Below, piece after piece: positions 19,401 through 28,356 of a stretch of 64,000 nt of DNA (its first letter is position 1; every line of letters starts with the position of its first letter). The DNA comes from Pseudonocardiaceae bacterium. GTDB lineage: Bacteria > Actinomycetota > Actinomycetes > Mycobacteriales > Pseudonocardiaceae. The position numbers and the translations under genes were made by a program. The notes below the pieces were generated by a model. The model saw nothing but the letters and a program-made list of their open reading frames with translations. It made no database searches and was not told the DNA's origin. Location: contig WHSY01000011.1 of the NCBI GenBank assembly GCA_009379815.1, forward strand, positions 1 through 64,000, given 5' to 3'.

Positions 19401-20636
19401 CTACCCCGCGCCCGGTGGCATCGCGGCCGCGCGGTGGCGCTGCGCCGCGGCGCGGGTGGCAGGATGCGCGCGCAGCATCCGGCGGCCGAGCATCATCAGG
19501 CTGCCCGCGATGACGAGCCCGGCCGCGGCCGCGAGCCACGCCATCGGGTAGGAGCCGCTCGCGGCGAGCAGCCCGAACCCGATCGGCCCCACGAATCCGC
19601 CCACGTAGATGCCGGCTTGGGTGATCGACGTGGCAGCGGCCGGAGCTGCCGGGTGCAGCCGCACCACCGCGAAGTTCAACAGTCCCGGCCACGCCCAGCC
19701 CAGCCCGTAGCCGACGGCGGTGCCGAGCAGCAGCGTCGTGGTCGAGCCGACCGCGAGCAGCGCCGGGCCGAGCGCACCGGCGGTGAGCATGCCGGCCACG
19801 ACCGCGATATGTCCTCCCGACCGCCGGTCGGCCAGCCAGCCGGCGAGCACCCGGGCGGTGACCCCGACGATGCTGCCGAAGGCCAGCGTGAGCCCCGCGG
19901 CGGCCGCGCCGACGCCCTGGTCGACGGCGGAGTCCACGAGGAAGATGCCCAGACAGCTGGCCGATGCGGCCGCGAACGCGCCACCCGTGCCGACCACCAC
20001 GAGTGCTGCGGTGGCCCGGTCGAGATCACCGGCCTCCCGGCGCGGCCGCGCGCCTGCTTGCCCACGGGGAGCCGCCGCCATCGCGGCCAGCGCGAGTGCG
20101 GCCGCCATCACGAAGGCCCACCGCCAGCCGACGGTCAGCGCGACCCCGGGCACGGCGGCGCCCGCGATCAGCGTCGCCGCCGGGATCGCGGCCTGCTTCA
20201 ACCCGAACGACAGGCCCTGCCGGTGGGCGGGTATGTGGCGCGACAACGCGGAGTTCGTGGCGAGCTGGCCGAGCGCGTTCGCACCGGCCCCGATCACCAG
20301 AGCTGCGACCAGCGTCGCATAGGAGCGTGCCCCCAGCCCGATGCAGAGCATCGACGCCACGGCCAGCAGCACCCCGGCCTGGCTGGTCACCCGCGCACCG
20401 AAACGCTCGACCAGCCAGCCTGAGGGCACCGATGTCAGGGCACTCGTTCCGAAGTACGCCGCGACGGCCAGCCCGAGGCCGGCCGCGGTGAAGCCCAGCT
20501 CGGCGCCGATCTGGACGACGAGGCCGCTGACGAGGAACACCGGCATCACCGTGGCGGTCGTGACGGCGATCGCTGCGACCACCGCGCGTCCCGCACCGGG
20601 TACGGGCCGTGCGCCACGACGGGCAGCTTTCGGCAT
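19401..20636 (-). CDS. Major facilitator superfamily transporter
   Basis: The 411-aa protein has about 12 hydrophobic segments in two six-helix halves separated by a charged loop (RGQAGARPRREAGDLDR, near residue 195). The cytoplasmic loop after helix 2 reads GWLVERFGARV, a variant of the MFS GxLxDRxGRR motif; a second copy GWLADRRSGG lies in the C-terminal half. It probably exports or imports a small molecule, with no substrate signal. It is convergent with the CoA-binding gene and divergent from the ATP-grasp gene. Confidence 0.82.
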   Translation of the reverse strand: MPKAARRGARPVPGAGRAVVAAIAVTTATVMPVFLVSGLVVQIGAELGFTAAGLGLAVAAYFGTSALTSVPSGWLVERFGARVTSQAGVLLAVASMLCIGLGARSYATLVAALVIGAGANALGQLATNSALSRHIPAHRQGLSFGLKQAAIPAATLIAGAAVPGVALTVGWRWAFVMAAALALAAMAAAPRGQAGARPRREAGDLDRATAALVVVGTGGAFAAASASCLGIFLVDSAVDQGVGAAAAGLTLAFGSIVGVTARVLAGWLADRRSGGHIAVVAGMLTAGALGPALLAVGSTTTLLLGTAVGYGLGWAWPGLLNFAVVRLHPAAPAAATSITQAGIYVGGFVGPIGFGLLAASGSYPMAWLAAAAGLVIAGSLMMLGRRMLRAHPATRAAAQRHRAAAMPPGAG

Positions 20637-20777
20637 CGCATCCGAACCTAGTGGCGCGCCGTCGGCACCGTGCTGTTCGCCGCGTCACACCGGCCGCGCC
20701 GGTGGTGGGTCGCGAGGTTTACGCCCACGACACGCGGGACATCCTGTCCCCGCTTCGCGACGGGAAGGATGCCTACC

Positions 20778-22058
20778 GTGCCCGAGAACGTCTTTGTGCT
20801 TGGCCTGGATGAGCACAACCACGAGGTCCTCGAGGATCTTCCGGATGCGGGTCAGTACCGCTTCCACCCGCTGCTGACCATCGAGGAGCTGCAGTACGGC
20901 GAGCAGATCCCGCTACGGGCGTTGCTCGAGAAGGCGCAGACGCAGCTCGAGAACTTCGACGGCAGCGTCGATGCGATCATCGGTTTCTGGGACTTCCCGG
21001 TCAGCACCATGGTGCCGATCCTGTGCCGGCGCTTCGGTGGGATGCGCTGCGTCAGCCTGGACGCGGTCGTCAAGTGCGAGCACAAGTACTGGAGCCGCGT
21101 CGAGCAGCAGAAGGTGATCGACGAGTACCCCAGTTTCGGGCTCGTCGACCCGGAGCGTGACATCGCGCCCCCCGAGGGGGTGGGTTATCCGCTGTGGGTC
21201 AAGCCGGTGAAGTCGTTCTCCTCCGACCTGGCCTTCGGGGTCTCCGACGTCGAGGAGTTCCGCGACGCGCTGGCCCGGATCCGCGAGGGTATCGCCCGCC
21301 TCGGTGAACCGTTCGAGATCCTCCTCGAACACCTCGACCTGCCATCCGAGATCGCCGAGGCCGGCGGGCAGGTCTGCCTGGCCGAGGAGAGCGTCAGTGG
21401 CCGGCAGTTGACCGTCGAGGGCTACCGGTACCGCGGCAGGACCCACGTTTACGGGGCGGTCGACTCGGTCCTGCACGACGACAGCCCGAGCTTCGAGCGC
21501 TTCCAGTACCCGGCATCGGTACCCGAGCGGGTCAGTGACCGGATGGCCGACATCTCCACCCGGATTCTCGATCGGGTCGGGCTGGACAACACCACCTTCA
21601 ACATCGAGTTCTTCTGGAACGAGGAGACCGACGCGCTGTACGTGCTGGAGGTCAACCCACGGCACTCCCAGAGCCACGCCGAGCTGTTCGAGCAGGTCGA
21701 CGGAGCATCGAACCATCAGGCCCTGGTGCGCCTCGCGCTCGGCCGCGACCCGGAGGGGTCGCACCGGTCCGGCCCGTACCCGGTGGCGGCCAAGTGGTTC
21801 CTGCGGCACTGGAACGACGGCGTGATCCGCCGCCACCCCACCGACGACGAGATCGCCGCCGTCGAGCGCGAGATCGACGGGGTCACCGTCGACGTCATCG
21901 CCCACGAGGGCGACCGGCTCTCGGAGCTCATCGACCAGGACAGCTACAGCTACAAGATCGCCAACATCTACATCGGCGCCAGCAGCGAGGACGACCTGCG
22001 TGCGAAGTTCGAGAAGTGTGCCGACATGCTGCCGTTCGAGTTCGACGACGATGCCTAG
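20778..22058 (+). CDS. ATP-grasp ligase-like protein with an extra C-terminal domain
   Basis: The 426-aa protein has the ATP-grasp layout: an N-terminal PENVFVLGLDEHNHE Rossmann-like part, WVKPVKSFSSDLAFGV (ATP-binding Lys), the acidic FEILLEHLDLPSE, and the Mg-binding TTFNIEFFWNEETDALYVLEVNPRH spread over the C-terminal half of the fold. After residue 350 comes a distinct tail with DVIAHEGDRLSELIDQDSYS and KIANIYIGASSEDDL. Such enzymes join a carboxylate to an amine or thiol; the substrate is unknown. GTG 20778 has GGGAAGGA 8 nt upstream. A deleted paralogue follows at once, then a CocE-type hydrolase. Confidence 0.75.
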   Translation: MPENVFVLGLDEHNHEVLEDLPDAGQYRFHPLLTIEELQYGEQIPLRALLEKAQTQLENFDGSVDAIIGFWDFPVSTMVPILCRRFGGMRCVSLDAVVKCEHKYWSRVEQQKVIDEYPSFGLVDPERDIAPPEGVGYPLWVKPVKSFSSDLAFGVSDVEEFRDALARIREGIARLGEPFEILLEHLDLPSEIAEAGGQVCLAEESVSGRQLTVEGYRYRGRTHVYGAVDSVLHDDSPSFERFQYPASVPERVSDRMADISTRILDRVGLDNTTFNIEFFWNEETDALYVLEVNPRHSQSHAELFEQVDGASNHQALVRLALGRDPEGSHRSGPYPVAAKWFLRHWNDGVIRRHPTDDEIAAVEREIDGVTVDVIAHEGDRLSELIDQDSYSYKIANIYIGASSEDDLRAKFEKCADMLPFEFDDDA

Positions 22059-22099
22059 TTGATCCATCGAGTCGGCGGTCCTTCGAGAAGGGTGCGACC

Positions 22100-22391
22100 A
22101 CGCCCGAGAACGTCTTCGTGCTCGGCTACGACGAGCACAACTTCCGGATTCCGCCGGCACCCGAGCCCGGAGGAGATCGAGGCGATCCAGCACATCGTGC
22201 CCGGCACCACCATCGATCTCACCGTCCATGCCGGGGACCGGCTGAGTGATCTCCGCGAACAGGACAGCTACAGTTACCAGCTGGCGAGCGCCTACATCGG
22301 CGCGGCCGACGAGGCGGAGCTGACGGCGAAGTTCGAGCAGGTCGTCGCGGCGCTGCCCTTCGAGATCGACGACGTCAGTGACGGTCGCTGA
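22100..22391 (+). pseudogene. Internally deleted paralogue of the ATP-grasp gene
   Basis: It opens with TPENVFVLGYDEHNFRI in one frame, matching the first 17 residues of the intact gene (PENVFVLGLDEHN). It then jumps, in another frame, to RHPSPEEIEAI, LTVHAGDRLSDLREQDSYS and AELTAKFEQVVAALPFEIDD, which match that gene's last 75 residues. About 330 codons, including the whole ATP-grasp fold, are missing, and the two parts are out of frame. A start codon equivalent to GTG 20778 is also lost. The second frame alone spans 22059-22391 as a 110-aa ORF and could still make a free C-terminal domain. Confidence 0.75.
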
Positions 22392-22430
22392 CCAGTCGAG
22401 GCCCGACCACCACGGTCAGGAGTTTGATCG

Positions 22431-24455
22431 ATGCGGACGGTGACGTCGCTGCCCCACGCCGTCCGGGAGGAGGAGCATGTCTGGATCCCGTTGCGGGACG
22501 GGGTCCGGCTGGCCGCGCGGATCTGGCGCCCCGCGTTCTCCGAGCTCGAGCCGGTACCGGCGATCCTCGAGATCATCCCGTACCGGCAGCGGGACCTCAC
22601 GGCACGCCGGGACTCGATCCACCACCCCTACTTCGCCGGGCACGGCTACGCGGGCGTGCGGGTGGACCTGCGGGGCAGCGGCGAGTCGGAGGGCGTGCTC
22701 ACCGACGAGTATCTCGACGAGGAGCTCGCCGACGCCGAGGACGTGCTGGCCTGGCTCGCCGAGCAGCCCTGGTGCACCGGCCGTAGCGGCATGATGGGCA
22801 TCTCCTGGGGCGGGTTCAACGCGCTGCAGGTCGCCGCCCGCCGCCCGCCCGGCCTGGACGCCATCGTGACCGCCAGCTCGACCGACGACCGCTATGCCGA
22901 CGACGTGCACTACATGGGCGGCTGCCTGCTCTCGGACAACCTGTCCTGGGCGTCGACCATGTTCGCCTACAACTCATGCCCGCCGGAGCCGGCGGTGGTC
23001 GGTGACCGCTGGCGGGACATGTGGCACGCCCGGCTGGCTCGCAGCGGGCTGTGGCTCGAGGAGTGGCTGCACCACCAGCGGCGCGACGACTACTGGCGGC
23101 ACGGCTCGATCTGCGAGGACTACGCTGCGGTGAAGTGTCCCGTGCTCGCCGTCAGCGGCTGGGCCGATGGGTACTCCAACTCGGTGTTCCGGCTGCTCGA
23201 GCACCTCGAGGTGCCGCGCAAGGGACTGGTCGGGCCCTGGTCGCACAAGTACCCGCACCTGGGTGAGCCGGGACCGGCCATCGGGTTCCTGCAGGAGCTG
23301 GTGCGGTGGTGGGATCACTGGCTCAAGGACATCGACAACGACGTCATGGACGACCCGATGCTGCGGATCTGGATGCAGGAGACGGTCCCGCCGTTCACCG
23401 CTTACGAGGAACGGCCCGGCCGCTGGGTGGGCGAGCCGAGCTGGCCGTCACCGCACATCCACGCCACCGAACAGGCTCTGGAACGTAACCGGATCGCGCG
23501 GCCGGGCGAGACCGTGAGATCCGAGGAGCTCACGATCGAGTCACCGTTGTCGGTCGGGCAGTACGCCGGCAAGTGGTGCTCCTACAACGCGCCGCCGGAC
23601 CTGCCCTATGACCAGCGTGAGGAGGACGGCGGGTCGCTCGTCTTCGATACCGACGAGTTCACCGATCGGTGCGAGATCCTCGGCTCGCCCGTCCTCGACC
23701 TCGAGATCGCCTCGACCCGCCCGGTGGCGATGGTGGCGGCGCGCCTGTCCGACGTCGCACCGGACGGCCGCGCGACCCGCATCAGCTACGGCCTGCTCAA
23801 CCTCACCCACCGCGACTCCCATGCCGAACCCGAGCCGCTGGTACCCGGACAGCGCTACCAGGTGACCCTGCAGCTCAACGCCATGGCCCAGGCTCTCCCG
23901 CCCGGGCACCGGCTGCGGGTCGCGATCTCGACCTCCTATTGGCCGTTGGCGTGGCCGCCGCCCGAGCCGGTGCGGTTGTCGGTGTTCACCGGCTCCAGTC
24001 GACTCCTGCTGCCGACCCGTCCGGTCCGTGAGTCCGACGAGGTGTCGTTGCGCCCCTTCGACGAGCCGGAAGGCGCGGAGCCGATCGCGGTCACGCAGAT
24101 CAGGCCCGGTGAGGAGCGCTGGACGGTGTCTCGTGACCTGGTTCGGTACGAGTCCGCGCTGGAGGTTGTCAAGGATCTCGGCGTCGTGCGCTTGGACGAC
24201 ATCGACCTCGAGGTCACTCGCCGCGCCTACGAGCGCTACAGCTGGGTCGGCGACGACTTCGACTCGGTCCGCGGCGAGACGGAGTGGCGGATCGGCTTCG
24301 AGCGGGGCGACTGGCAGGCCTCGACGGTGACCCGCACCGTGTTGAGCTCCACGGCCACGGAGTTCCACCTCCGCGCGGAGCTCGATGCCTACGAGGGCGA
24401 CCAGCGCGTCGCGTCCTACAACTGGGACAGCACCGTGCCGCGCGACCACGTCTGA
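22431..24455 (+). CDS. CocE/NonD-family hydrolase (peptidase S15-like)
   Basis: The 674-aa enzyme combines an alpha/beta hydrolase domain with a C-terminal jelly-roll (PepX_C) domain from about residue 350. Ser125 in MGISWGGFN is the nucleophile, Asp in SGWADGYSN (about 246) and His in GPWSHKYPH (about 271) complete the triad. The family includes cocaine esterase, X-Pro dipeptidyl peptidase and glutaryl-7-ACA acylase. There is no signal peptide. It lies 39 bp after the ATP-grasp remnant, so an amide made by the ligase might be its substrate; that is speculation. Confidence 0.88.
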   Translation: MRTVTSLPHAVREEEHVWIPLRDGVRLAARIWRPAFSELEPVPAILEIIPYRQRDLTARRDSIHHPYFAGHGYAGVRVDLRGSGESEGVLTDEYLDEELADAEDVLAWLAEQPWCTGRSGMMGISWGGFNALQVAARRPPGLDAIVTASSTDDRYADDVHYMGGCLLSDNLSWASTMFAYNSCPPEPAVVGDRWRDMWHARLARSGLWLEEWLHHQRRDDYWRHGSICEDYAAVKCPVLAVSGWADGYSNSVFRLLEHLEVPRKGLVGPWSHKYPHLGEPGPAIGFLQELVRWWDHWLKDIDNDVMDDPMLRIWMQETVPPFTAYEERPGRWVGEPSWPSPHIHATEQALERNRIARPGETVRSEELTIESPLSVGQYAGKWCSYNAPPDLPYDQREEDGGSLVFDTDEFTDRCEILGSPVLDLEIASTRPVAMVAARLSDVAPDGRATRISYGLLNLTHRDSHAEPEPLVPGQRYQVTLQLNAMAQALPPGHRLRVAISTSYWPLAWPPPEPVRLSVFTGSSRLLLPTRPVRESDEVSLRPFDEPEGAEPIAVTQIRPGEERWTVSRDLVRYESALEVVKDLGVVRLDDIDLEVTRRAYERYSWVGDDFDSVRGETEWRIGFERGDWQASTVTRTVLSSTATEFHLRAELDAYEGDQRVASYNWDSTVPRDHV

Positions 24456-24458
24456 GGT

Positions 24459-24500
24459 CGTGAGTGGCGATGTGAGCTATCGCTCGCATCGCCACTCACG
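24459..24500. terminator. Bidirectional hairpin terminator (GTGAGTGG type)
   Basis: CGTGAGTGGCGATG at 24459-24472 pairs with CATCGCCACTCACG at 24487-24500, extended inward by GAGC/GCTC around a TATC loop. It separates the convergent hydrolase and hypF genes and overlaps the hypF stop codon. The same GTGAGTGG arm occurs in the hairpins at 50870 and 63224. Confidence 0.8.
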
Positions 24501-26739
24501 AGCGCTGAGCTGCGGCGACGGCGACCTGCCCGAGGCTGATGCCGCCGTCGTTGCAGGGCACCCGCTGATGCACCAGCACGCCGAAGCCCGCACCCTCCAG
24601 CCCGTCGACGGTGCGGCCGAGCAGCAGCAGATTCTGGAACACGCCACCCGACAGCGCCACGGTGCCCATCCCGGTGGTGTCGCGCAGCCGTCGGCAGACC
24701 GCCACGATCGCATCGGAGACACCGGCGTGGAACCGGGCCACGATGACCGGCGGGTCCACCCCGGCGAGCAGGTCGTCGACCACGGAGCGGACCAGGTCGC
24801 CGCCGGACAGCTGCAGCGGTGCCGCGCCGGAGATCGTCGACGGGTAGCCCTCACGGATGGACGGGTCGGCCCACTGCTCCAGTTCGATGGCGGCCTGACC
24901 CTCGTAGTTGATCGTGTCGCGAACCCCGAGGATGGCGGCCACGGCATCGAAGAGCCGCCCGGCGCTCGACGTGAGCGGCGCGTTGACCCCGCGCCGGCCC
25001 ATCGTCACCACGGTGTCCCAGTCGGCCGTGTTGCGTGCCAGCACCGGCAGGTCGGCCGGCGGGTCACCGCCGAAGGAGGCGTCGAGATAGGCCGCGGCCA
25101 TCCGCCACGGCTGGCGGATCGCCGCGGTGCCGCCGGGCATCGGCATCGGTGCGAGGTGGGCCAGCCGCTCGAAGCCGGCCAGGTCGGCCAGCAGGAACTC
25201 CCCACCCCAGATCGTGCCGTCGCTGCCGTAGCCCAACCCGTCGAAGGCCACCCCGAGAACAGGGCCCTCGACGCCGTTGTCGGCCAGGCAGGACGCGATG
25301 TGCGCATGGTGGTGCTGCACCCCGATCAACTCGACGCCGTCGAGCTCGCGGGCGTGCTTGGTCGACAGGTACTCGGGGTGCAGGTCGTGGCCGACCACCT
25401 GGGGCTCGACGTCGAAGAGCCGCTGGAAATGGGCGATGCCCTCGGTGAACGAGCGTAGCGTCTCGTAGTTCTCGAGGTCCCCGATGTGGTGCGAGACGAA
25501 CGCGTGGTTGCCCCTGGCCAGGCAGAAGGTGTTCTTGAGCTCGGCGCCGCATCCCAGCACCGGGCGCGGCACCGGCCGGGCCAGCCGCACCGGTTCGGGC
25601 GCGTAGCCGCGGGAGCGGCGCACCGGGAGCTCGGCGCCGCGGAATGCCCGGGTCACCGAGTCGTCGGTGCGGGTGTGGATGGGCCGGTCGTGGGTGAGGA
25701 ACGCGTCCGCGATGCCCGAAAGCCGCTGGGTGGCGTCGTCGTCGCGGTAGGCGATCGGCTCATCGGAGACGTTGCCGCTGGTGAGCACGATCGCCGCACC
25801 GGTCTCGCGCAGCAGCAGGTGGTGCAGCGGGGTGTAGGGCAGCATCACCCCGAGTTGCCCGTTGCCCGGCGCCACCGCGGGGGCCACCGGCGCGCCGGGT
25901 CGGCGTGGCGCCAGCACGACCGGCCGGCGCCTGCCGGTCAGCAGCGCCGCCGCGGTGTCGTCGAGGTCGCACAGCGCCCGCGCCGCGTCGAGGTCGGCGA
26001 CCATCACGGCGAAGGGCTTGTCCTCCCGGTGCTTGCGGGCCCGCAGGGTCGCGGCGGCATCATGGTCGGCGGCGTGCACGGCGAGGTGGTAGCCGCCCAG
26101 CCCCTTGACCGCGAGCACCCCGCCCGACCGGAGCAGCGCCGCCGCCGCGGGCAGCGGGTCGCCACCGGGACCACCCACCAGCTGCAACCGCGGCCCGCAG
26201 TCGGGGCAGCAGACGGGCTGGGCGTGGTAGCGGCGGTTGGCCGGGTCGTGGTACTCGGCGGTGCATGCCTCGCACATCGGGAAGCCGCTCATCGTGGTGA
26301 ACGGCCGGTCGTAGGGAACGTCGCGCACGATCGTGAACCGCGGCCCGCAGTTCGTGCAGTTGATGAACGGGTAGCCGAACCGCCGGTCGGCAGGGTCGGC
26401 GAGCTCGCGCAGACAGTCGTCGCAGGTCGCGCTGTCGGCCGAGATCAGCGTGTCACGTCGTCCGGCGCGCTCGCTGGACACGATCGTGAACCCGGCCTGC
26501 CCCGTGGGGTGCAGCGGTGCCGTCTGCACCCGCTCGATGACCGCCAGTGGGGGTGCGTCCCGAGGCAGCGCGGTGAGGAATTCCTCGATCGCGGTCCGGC
26601 CGCCCTCGAGCTCGACGAACACCCCGGACGTGTCGTTGCCGACCTGACCGGCCAGCCCGAGCCGTCCCGCCAGGGCATGAACGTACGGTCGGAAGCCCAC
26701 TCCCTGCACGACGCCCTCGACCCTGACCCCGATCCTCAT
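24496..26739 (-). CDS. hypF: Hydrogenase maturation carbamoyltransferase HypF
   Basis: The 747-aa protein makes carbamoyl-AMP from carbamoyl phosphate and passes the carbamoyl group to HypE. Domains in order: acylphosphatase-like (VRVEGVVQGVGFRPYVHALA, residues 3-90), two zinc fingers (CDDCLREL ... CTNCGPRF; CEACTAEYH ... CCPDCGPRL), a YrdC-like domain and a Kae1-like domain with QHHHAHIAS. I chose ATG 26739, the family start; the open frame continues 180 codons further with no homology. It is divergent from hypA and 10 kb from hypCDE. Confidence 0.93.
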   Translation of the reverse strand: MRIGVRVEGVVQGVGFRPYVHALAGRLGLAGQVGNDTSGVFVELEGGRTAIEEFLTALPRDAPPLAVIERVQTAPLHPTGQAGFTIVSSERAGRRDTLISADSATCDDCLRELADPADRRFGYPFINCTNCGPRFTIVRDVPYDRPFTTMSGFPMCEACTAEYHDPANRRYHAQPVCCPDCGPRLQLVGGPGGDPLPAAAALLRSGGVLAVKGLGGYHLAVHAADHDAAATLRARKHREDKPFAVMVADLDAARALCDLDDTAAALLTGRRRPVVLAPRRPGAPVAPAVAPGNGQLGVMLPYTPLHHLLLRETGAAIVLTSGNVSDEPIAYRDDDATQRLSGIADAFLTHDRPIHTRTDDSVTRAFRGAELPVRRSRGYAPEPVRLARPVPRPVLGCGAELKNTFCLARGNHAFVSHHIGDLENYETLRSFTEGIAHFQRLFDVEPQVVGHDLHPEYLSTKHARELDGVELIGVQHHHAHIASCLADNGVEGPVLGVAFDGLGYGSDGTIWGGEFLLADLAGFERLAHLAPMPMPGGTAAIRQPWRMAAAYLDASFGGDPPADLPVLARNTADWDTVVTMGRRGVNAPLTSSAGRLFDAVAAILGVRDTINYEGQAAIELEQWADPSIREGYPSTISGAAPLQLSGGDLVRSVVDDLLAGVDPPVIVARFHAGVSDAIVAVCRRLRDTTGMGTVALSGGVFQNLLLLGRTVDGLEGAGFGVLVHQRVPCNDGGISLGQVAVAAAQRS

Positions 26740-26812
26740 GAGATCATTATCCGCGCTTGACAAGCCCGGGACCAGGCAGTCCACTGGGGCGCAACGCGAG
26801 GAGTGACGCGAG

Positions 26813-27145
26813 GTGCACGAACTGTCGATCACCCAGAGCGTCGTCGACACGGTGTGCGAGCGGATGCCCGACGCTACGGTGCGAAGGATACGCCTGGACA
26901 TCGGCCGGCTGTCCGGGGTGGTGGCAGACTCGGTGCGGTTCTGCTTCGATCTGGTGGCAGAGGGCACCGTTCTCGACGGTGCGGTCCTCGAGATCGTCGA
27001 ATCGCCTGGGCGGGCACGCTGCCGCGCCTGCGACGCCGAGTTCGAGGTCAACGACCTGCTCGCGCTGTGTGGCTGCGGTGCGCAGGAGCTGGAGCTGCTC
27101 GCCGGACAGGAACTCATGATCAAGGAAGTCGAGGTGGCGGCCTGA
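26813..27145 (+). CDS. hypA: Hydrogenase nickel chaperone HypA
   Basis: The 110-aa protein delivers nickel with HypB. The GTG start gives MHELSIT, where His2 is the nickel ligand. The zinc site is CRACDAEF followed by LCGCG. ALRGGxLSG-like segment DIGRLSGVVADSVRFCFD is conserved. GAGGAG lies 7-8 nt upstream of GTG 26813. It overlaps hypB by one nucleotide (TGATG). Confidence 0.93.
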   Translation: MHELSITQSVVDTVCERMPDATVRRIRLDIGRLSGVVADSVRFCFDLVAEGTVLDGAVLEIVESPGRARCRACDAEFEVNDLLALCGCGAQELELLAGQELMIKEVEVAA

Positions 27146-27945
27146 TGTGTGCGACCTGCGGTTGCTCGGACGCCGGCGGGGTGACGGTGACCGACGCCGC
27201 CGGCTCGGCGCACCAGCACGTGCATGGCCACGGTCATGACCACGGGCACGACCACGCTGCCCACGAGCACGCTGACGACGGGCACGACAGCCGCACCGTG
27301 ACGCTCGAACAGGCGGTGCTCGCCCGCAACGACGAGCTCGCCGAGCGCAACCGTCGCTGGTTCGCCGACAACGGGGTACTCGCGCTGAACCTGATGAGCT
27401 CACCCGGTGCGGGCAAGACCACCCTGCTGGAACGCACCGTCGCCGAGCTGGGCATCGAGCTGGGCATCGGCGTGATCGAGGGCGATCAGGAGACGCTGCT
27501 CGACGGTGAGCGCATCCGGGCCACCGGCGCGCCGGTGGTGCAGATCAACACCGGTGCCGGCTGCCACCTGGATGCCAGCATGCTGGCCGACGGGCTGCGC
27601 ACACTCGATCCCGCGACAGGGTCGATGGTCCTCGTCGAGAACGTCGGGAACCTGGTGTGCCCGGCGCTGTTCGACCTGGGTGAGGACTCCAAGGTGGTGA
27701 TCGCGTCGGTCACCGAGGGTGCGGAGAAGCCGTTGAAGTACCCCCACATGTTCCGGGTCGCCCAGCTGGTGCTGCTGAACAAGATCGACCTGCTGCCCCA
27801 CCTCGACTTCGACGTCGAGCGCTTCCTCGACGGCGCCCGGCGCGCCAATCCCCGGATCGAGGTGCTGGAGGTGTCGGCGACCCGCGGCGACGGCATCGAC
27901 CGCTGGTATGAGTGGCTGCGCGGTCGTCACGCGCAGCTTCAGTAG
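27145..27945 (+). CDS. hypB: Hydrogenase nickel-incorporation GTPase HypB
   Basis: The 266-aa GTPase stores and transfers nickel. It starts MCATCGCSD with the CxxCGC high-affinity nickel motif, followed by a His-rich stretch (HGHGHDHGHDH, residues 28-48) for nickel storage. The G domain has the P-loop SSPGAGKTT (about 92), the metal-switch Cys-His in GAGCHLDA and the guanine motif NKID. Its stop overlaps that of the convergent PspC-domain gene by a few bases. Confidence 0.95.
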   Translation: MCATCGCSDAGGVTVTDAAGSAHQHVHGHGHDHGHDHAAHEHADDGHDSRTVTLEQAVLARNDELAERNRRWFADNGVLALNLMSSPGAGKTTLLERTVAELGIELGIGVIEGDQETLLDGERIRATGAPVVQINTGAGCHLDASMLADGLRTLDPATGSMVLVENVGNLVCPALFDLGEDSKVVIASVTEGAEKPLKYPHMFRVAQLVLLNKIDLLPHLDFDVERFLDGARRANPRIEVLEVSATRGDGIDRWYEWLRGRHAQLQ

Positions 27946-28127
27946 CCCGCCTTGGGGATGATGATCCATGCCCCGATGTAGATCAGGAACTGCGGACCCG
28001 GCAACACGCAGGACACCACGAACAGCAGCCGCACCATGTTCGGGCTCAGGCCGAACCGGTGAGCCAGGGCCGCACACACCCCGGCGATGACCTTGCCCTC
28101 CTGGGGCCGGACCAGTGTGGCACTCAT
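27939..28127 (-). CDS. PspC-domain small membrane protein
   Basis: The 62-aa protein is nearly all PspC domain: VIAGVCAALAHRFGLSPN then one hydrophobic helix (LLFVVSCVLPGPQFLIYIGAWIII). The N-terminus MSATLVRPQEGK is cytosolic. GAGGAG precedes ATG 28127. PspC proteins work in envelope-stress signalling; small single-domain forms are common and uncharacterised. The open frame continues upstream into an unrelated hydrolase remnant, which I treat separately. Confidence 0.8.
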   Translation of the reverse strand: MSATLVRPQEGKVIAGVCAALAHRFGLSPNMVRLLFVVSCVLPGPQFLIYIGAWIIIPKAGY

Positions 28128-28128
28128 C

Positions 28129-28325
28129 GCTCTCCTCTTCGTGACTGTTGTCATCATGCTGCCTCGGCCGGCCGAGCGGCGCATCCGGGTGCCGACCCTG
28201 ACGTTCCTCGGGGTCGACCGCGTGACCGCACCACCTGAGGTGCCGGCCGGTCCCTGCAGGGTCGCACCGCCCTGCCGGGTGAAGTCTGCCAGGTCGAACG
28301 TCTCGAAATCGGCCGGTACAGGCAT
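28129..28325 (-). pseudogene. N-terminal remnant resembling a homoserine O-acetyltransferase-like hydrolase
   Basis: From ATG 28325, with AGGAG upstream, the frame reads MPVPADFETFDLADFTRQGG and ATLQG. This matches the start of MetX-like alpha/beta hydrolases (xDLGDFxLQSGxTLPxARLAYKTYG). Homology stops after about 25 codons, before any catalytic residue, and the frame then runs through basic sequence into the PspC gene. The family call is tentative. Confidence 0.4.
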
Positions 28326-28356
28326 CGTCGTCGCTCTCCTGGCTGCGGGTCCCGGC

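Noticed and set aside
26740-27285. N-terminal extension of hypF to 929 aa
   Set aside because: The extra 180 residues are Ser/Arg-rich antisense sequence of hypA and hypB; HypF begins at MRIGVRVEGVVQGVGFRPY.
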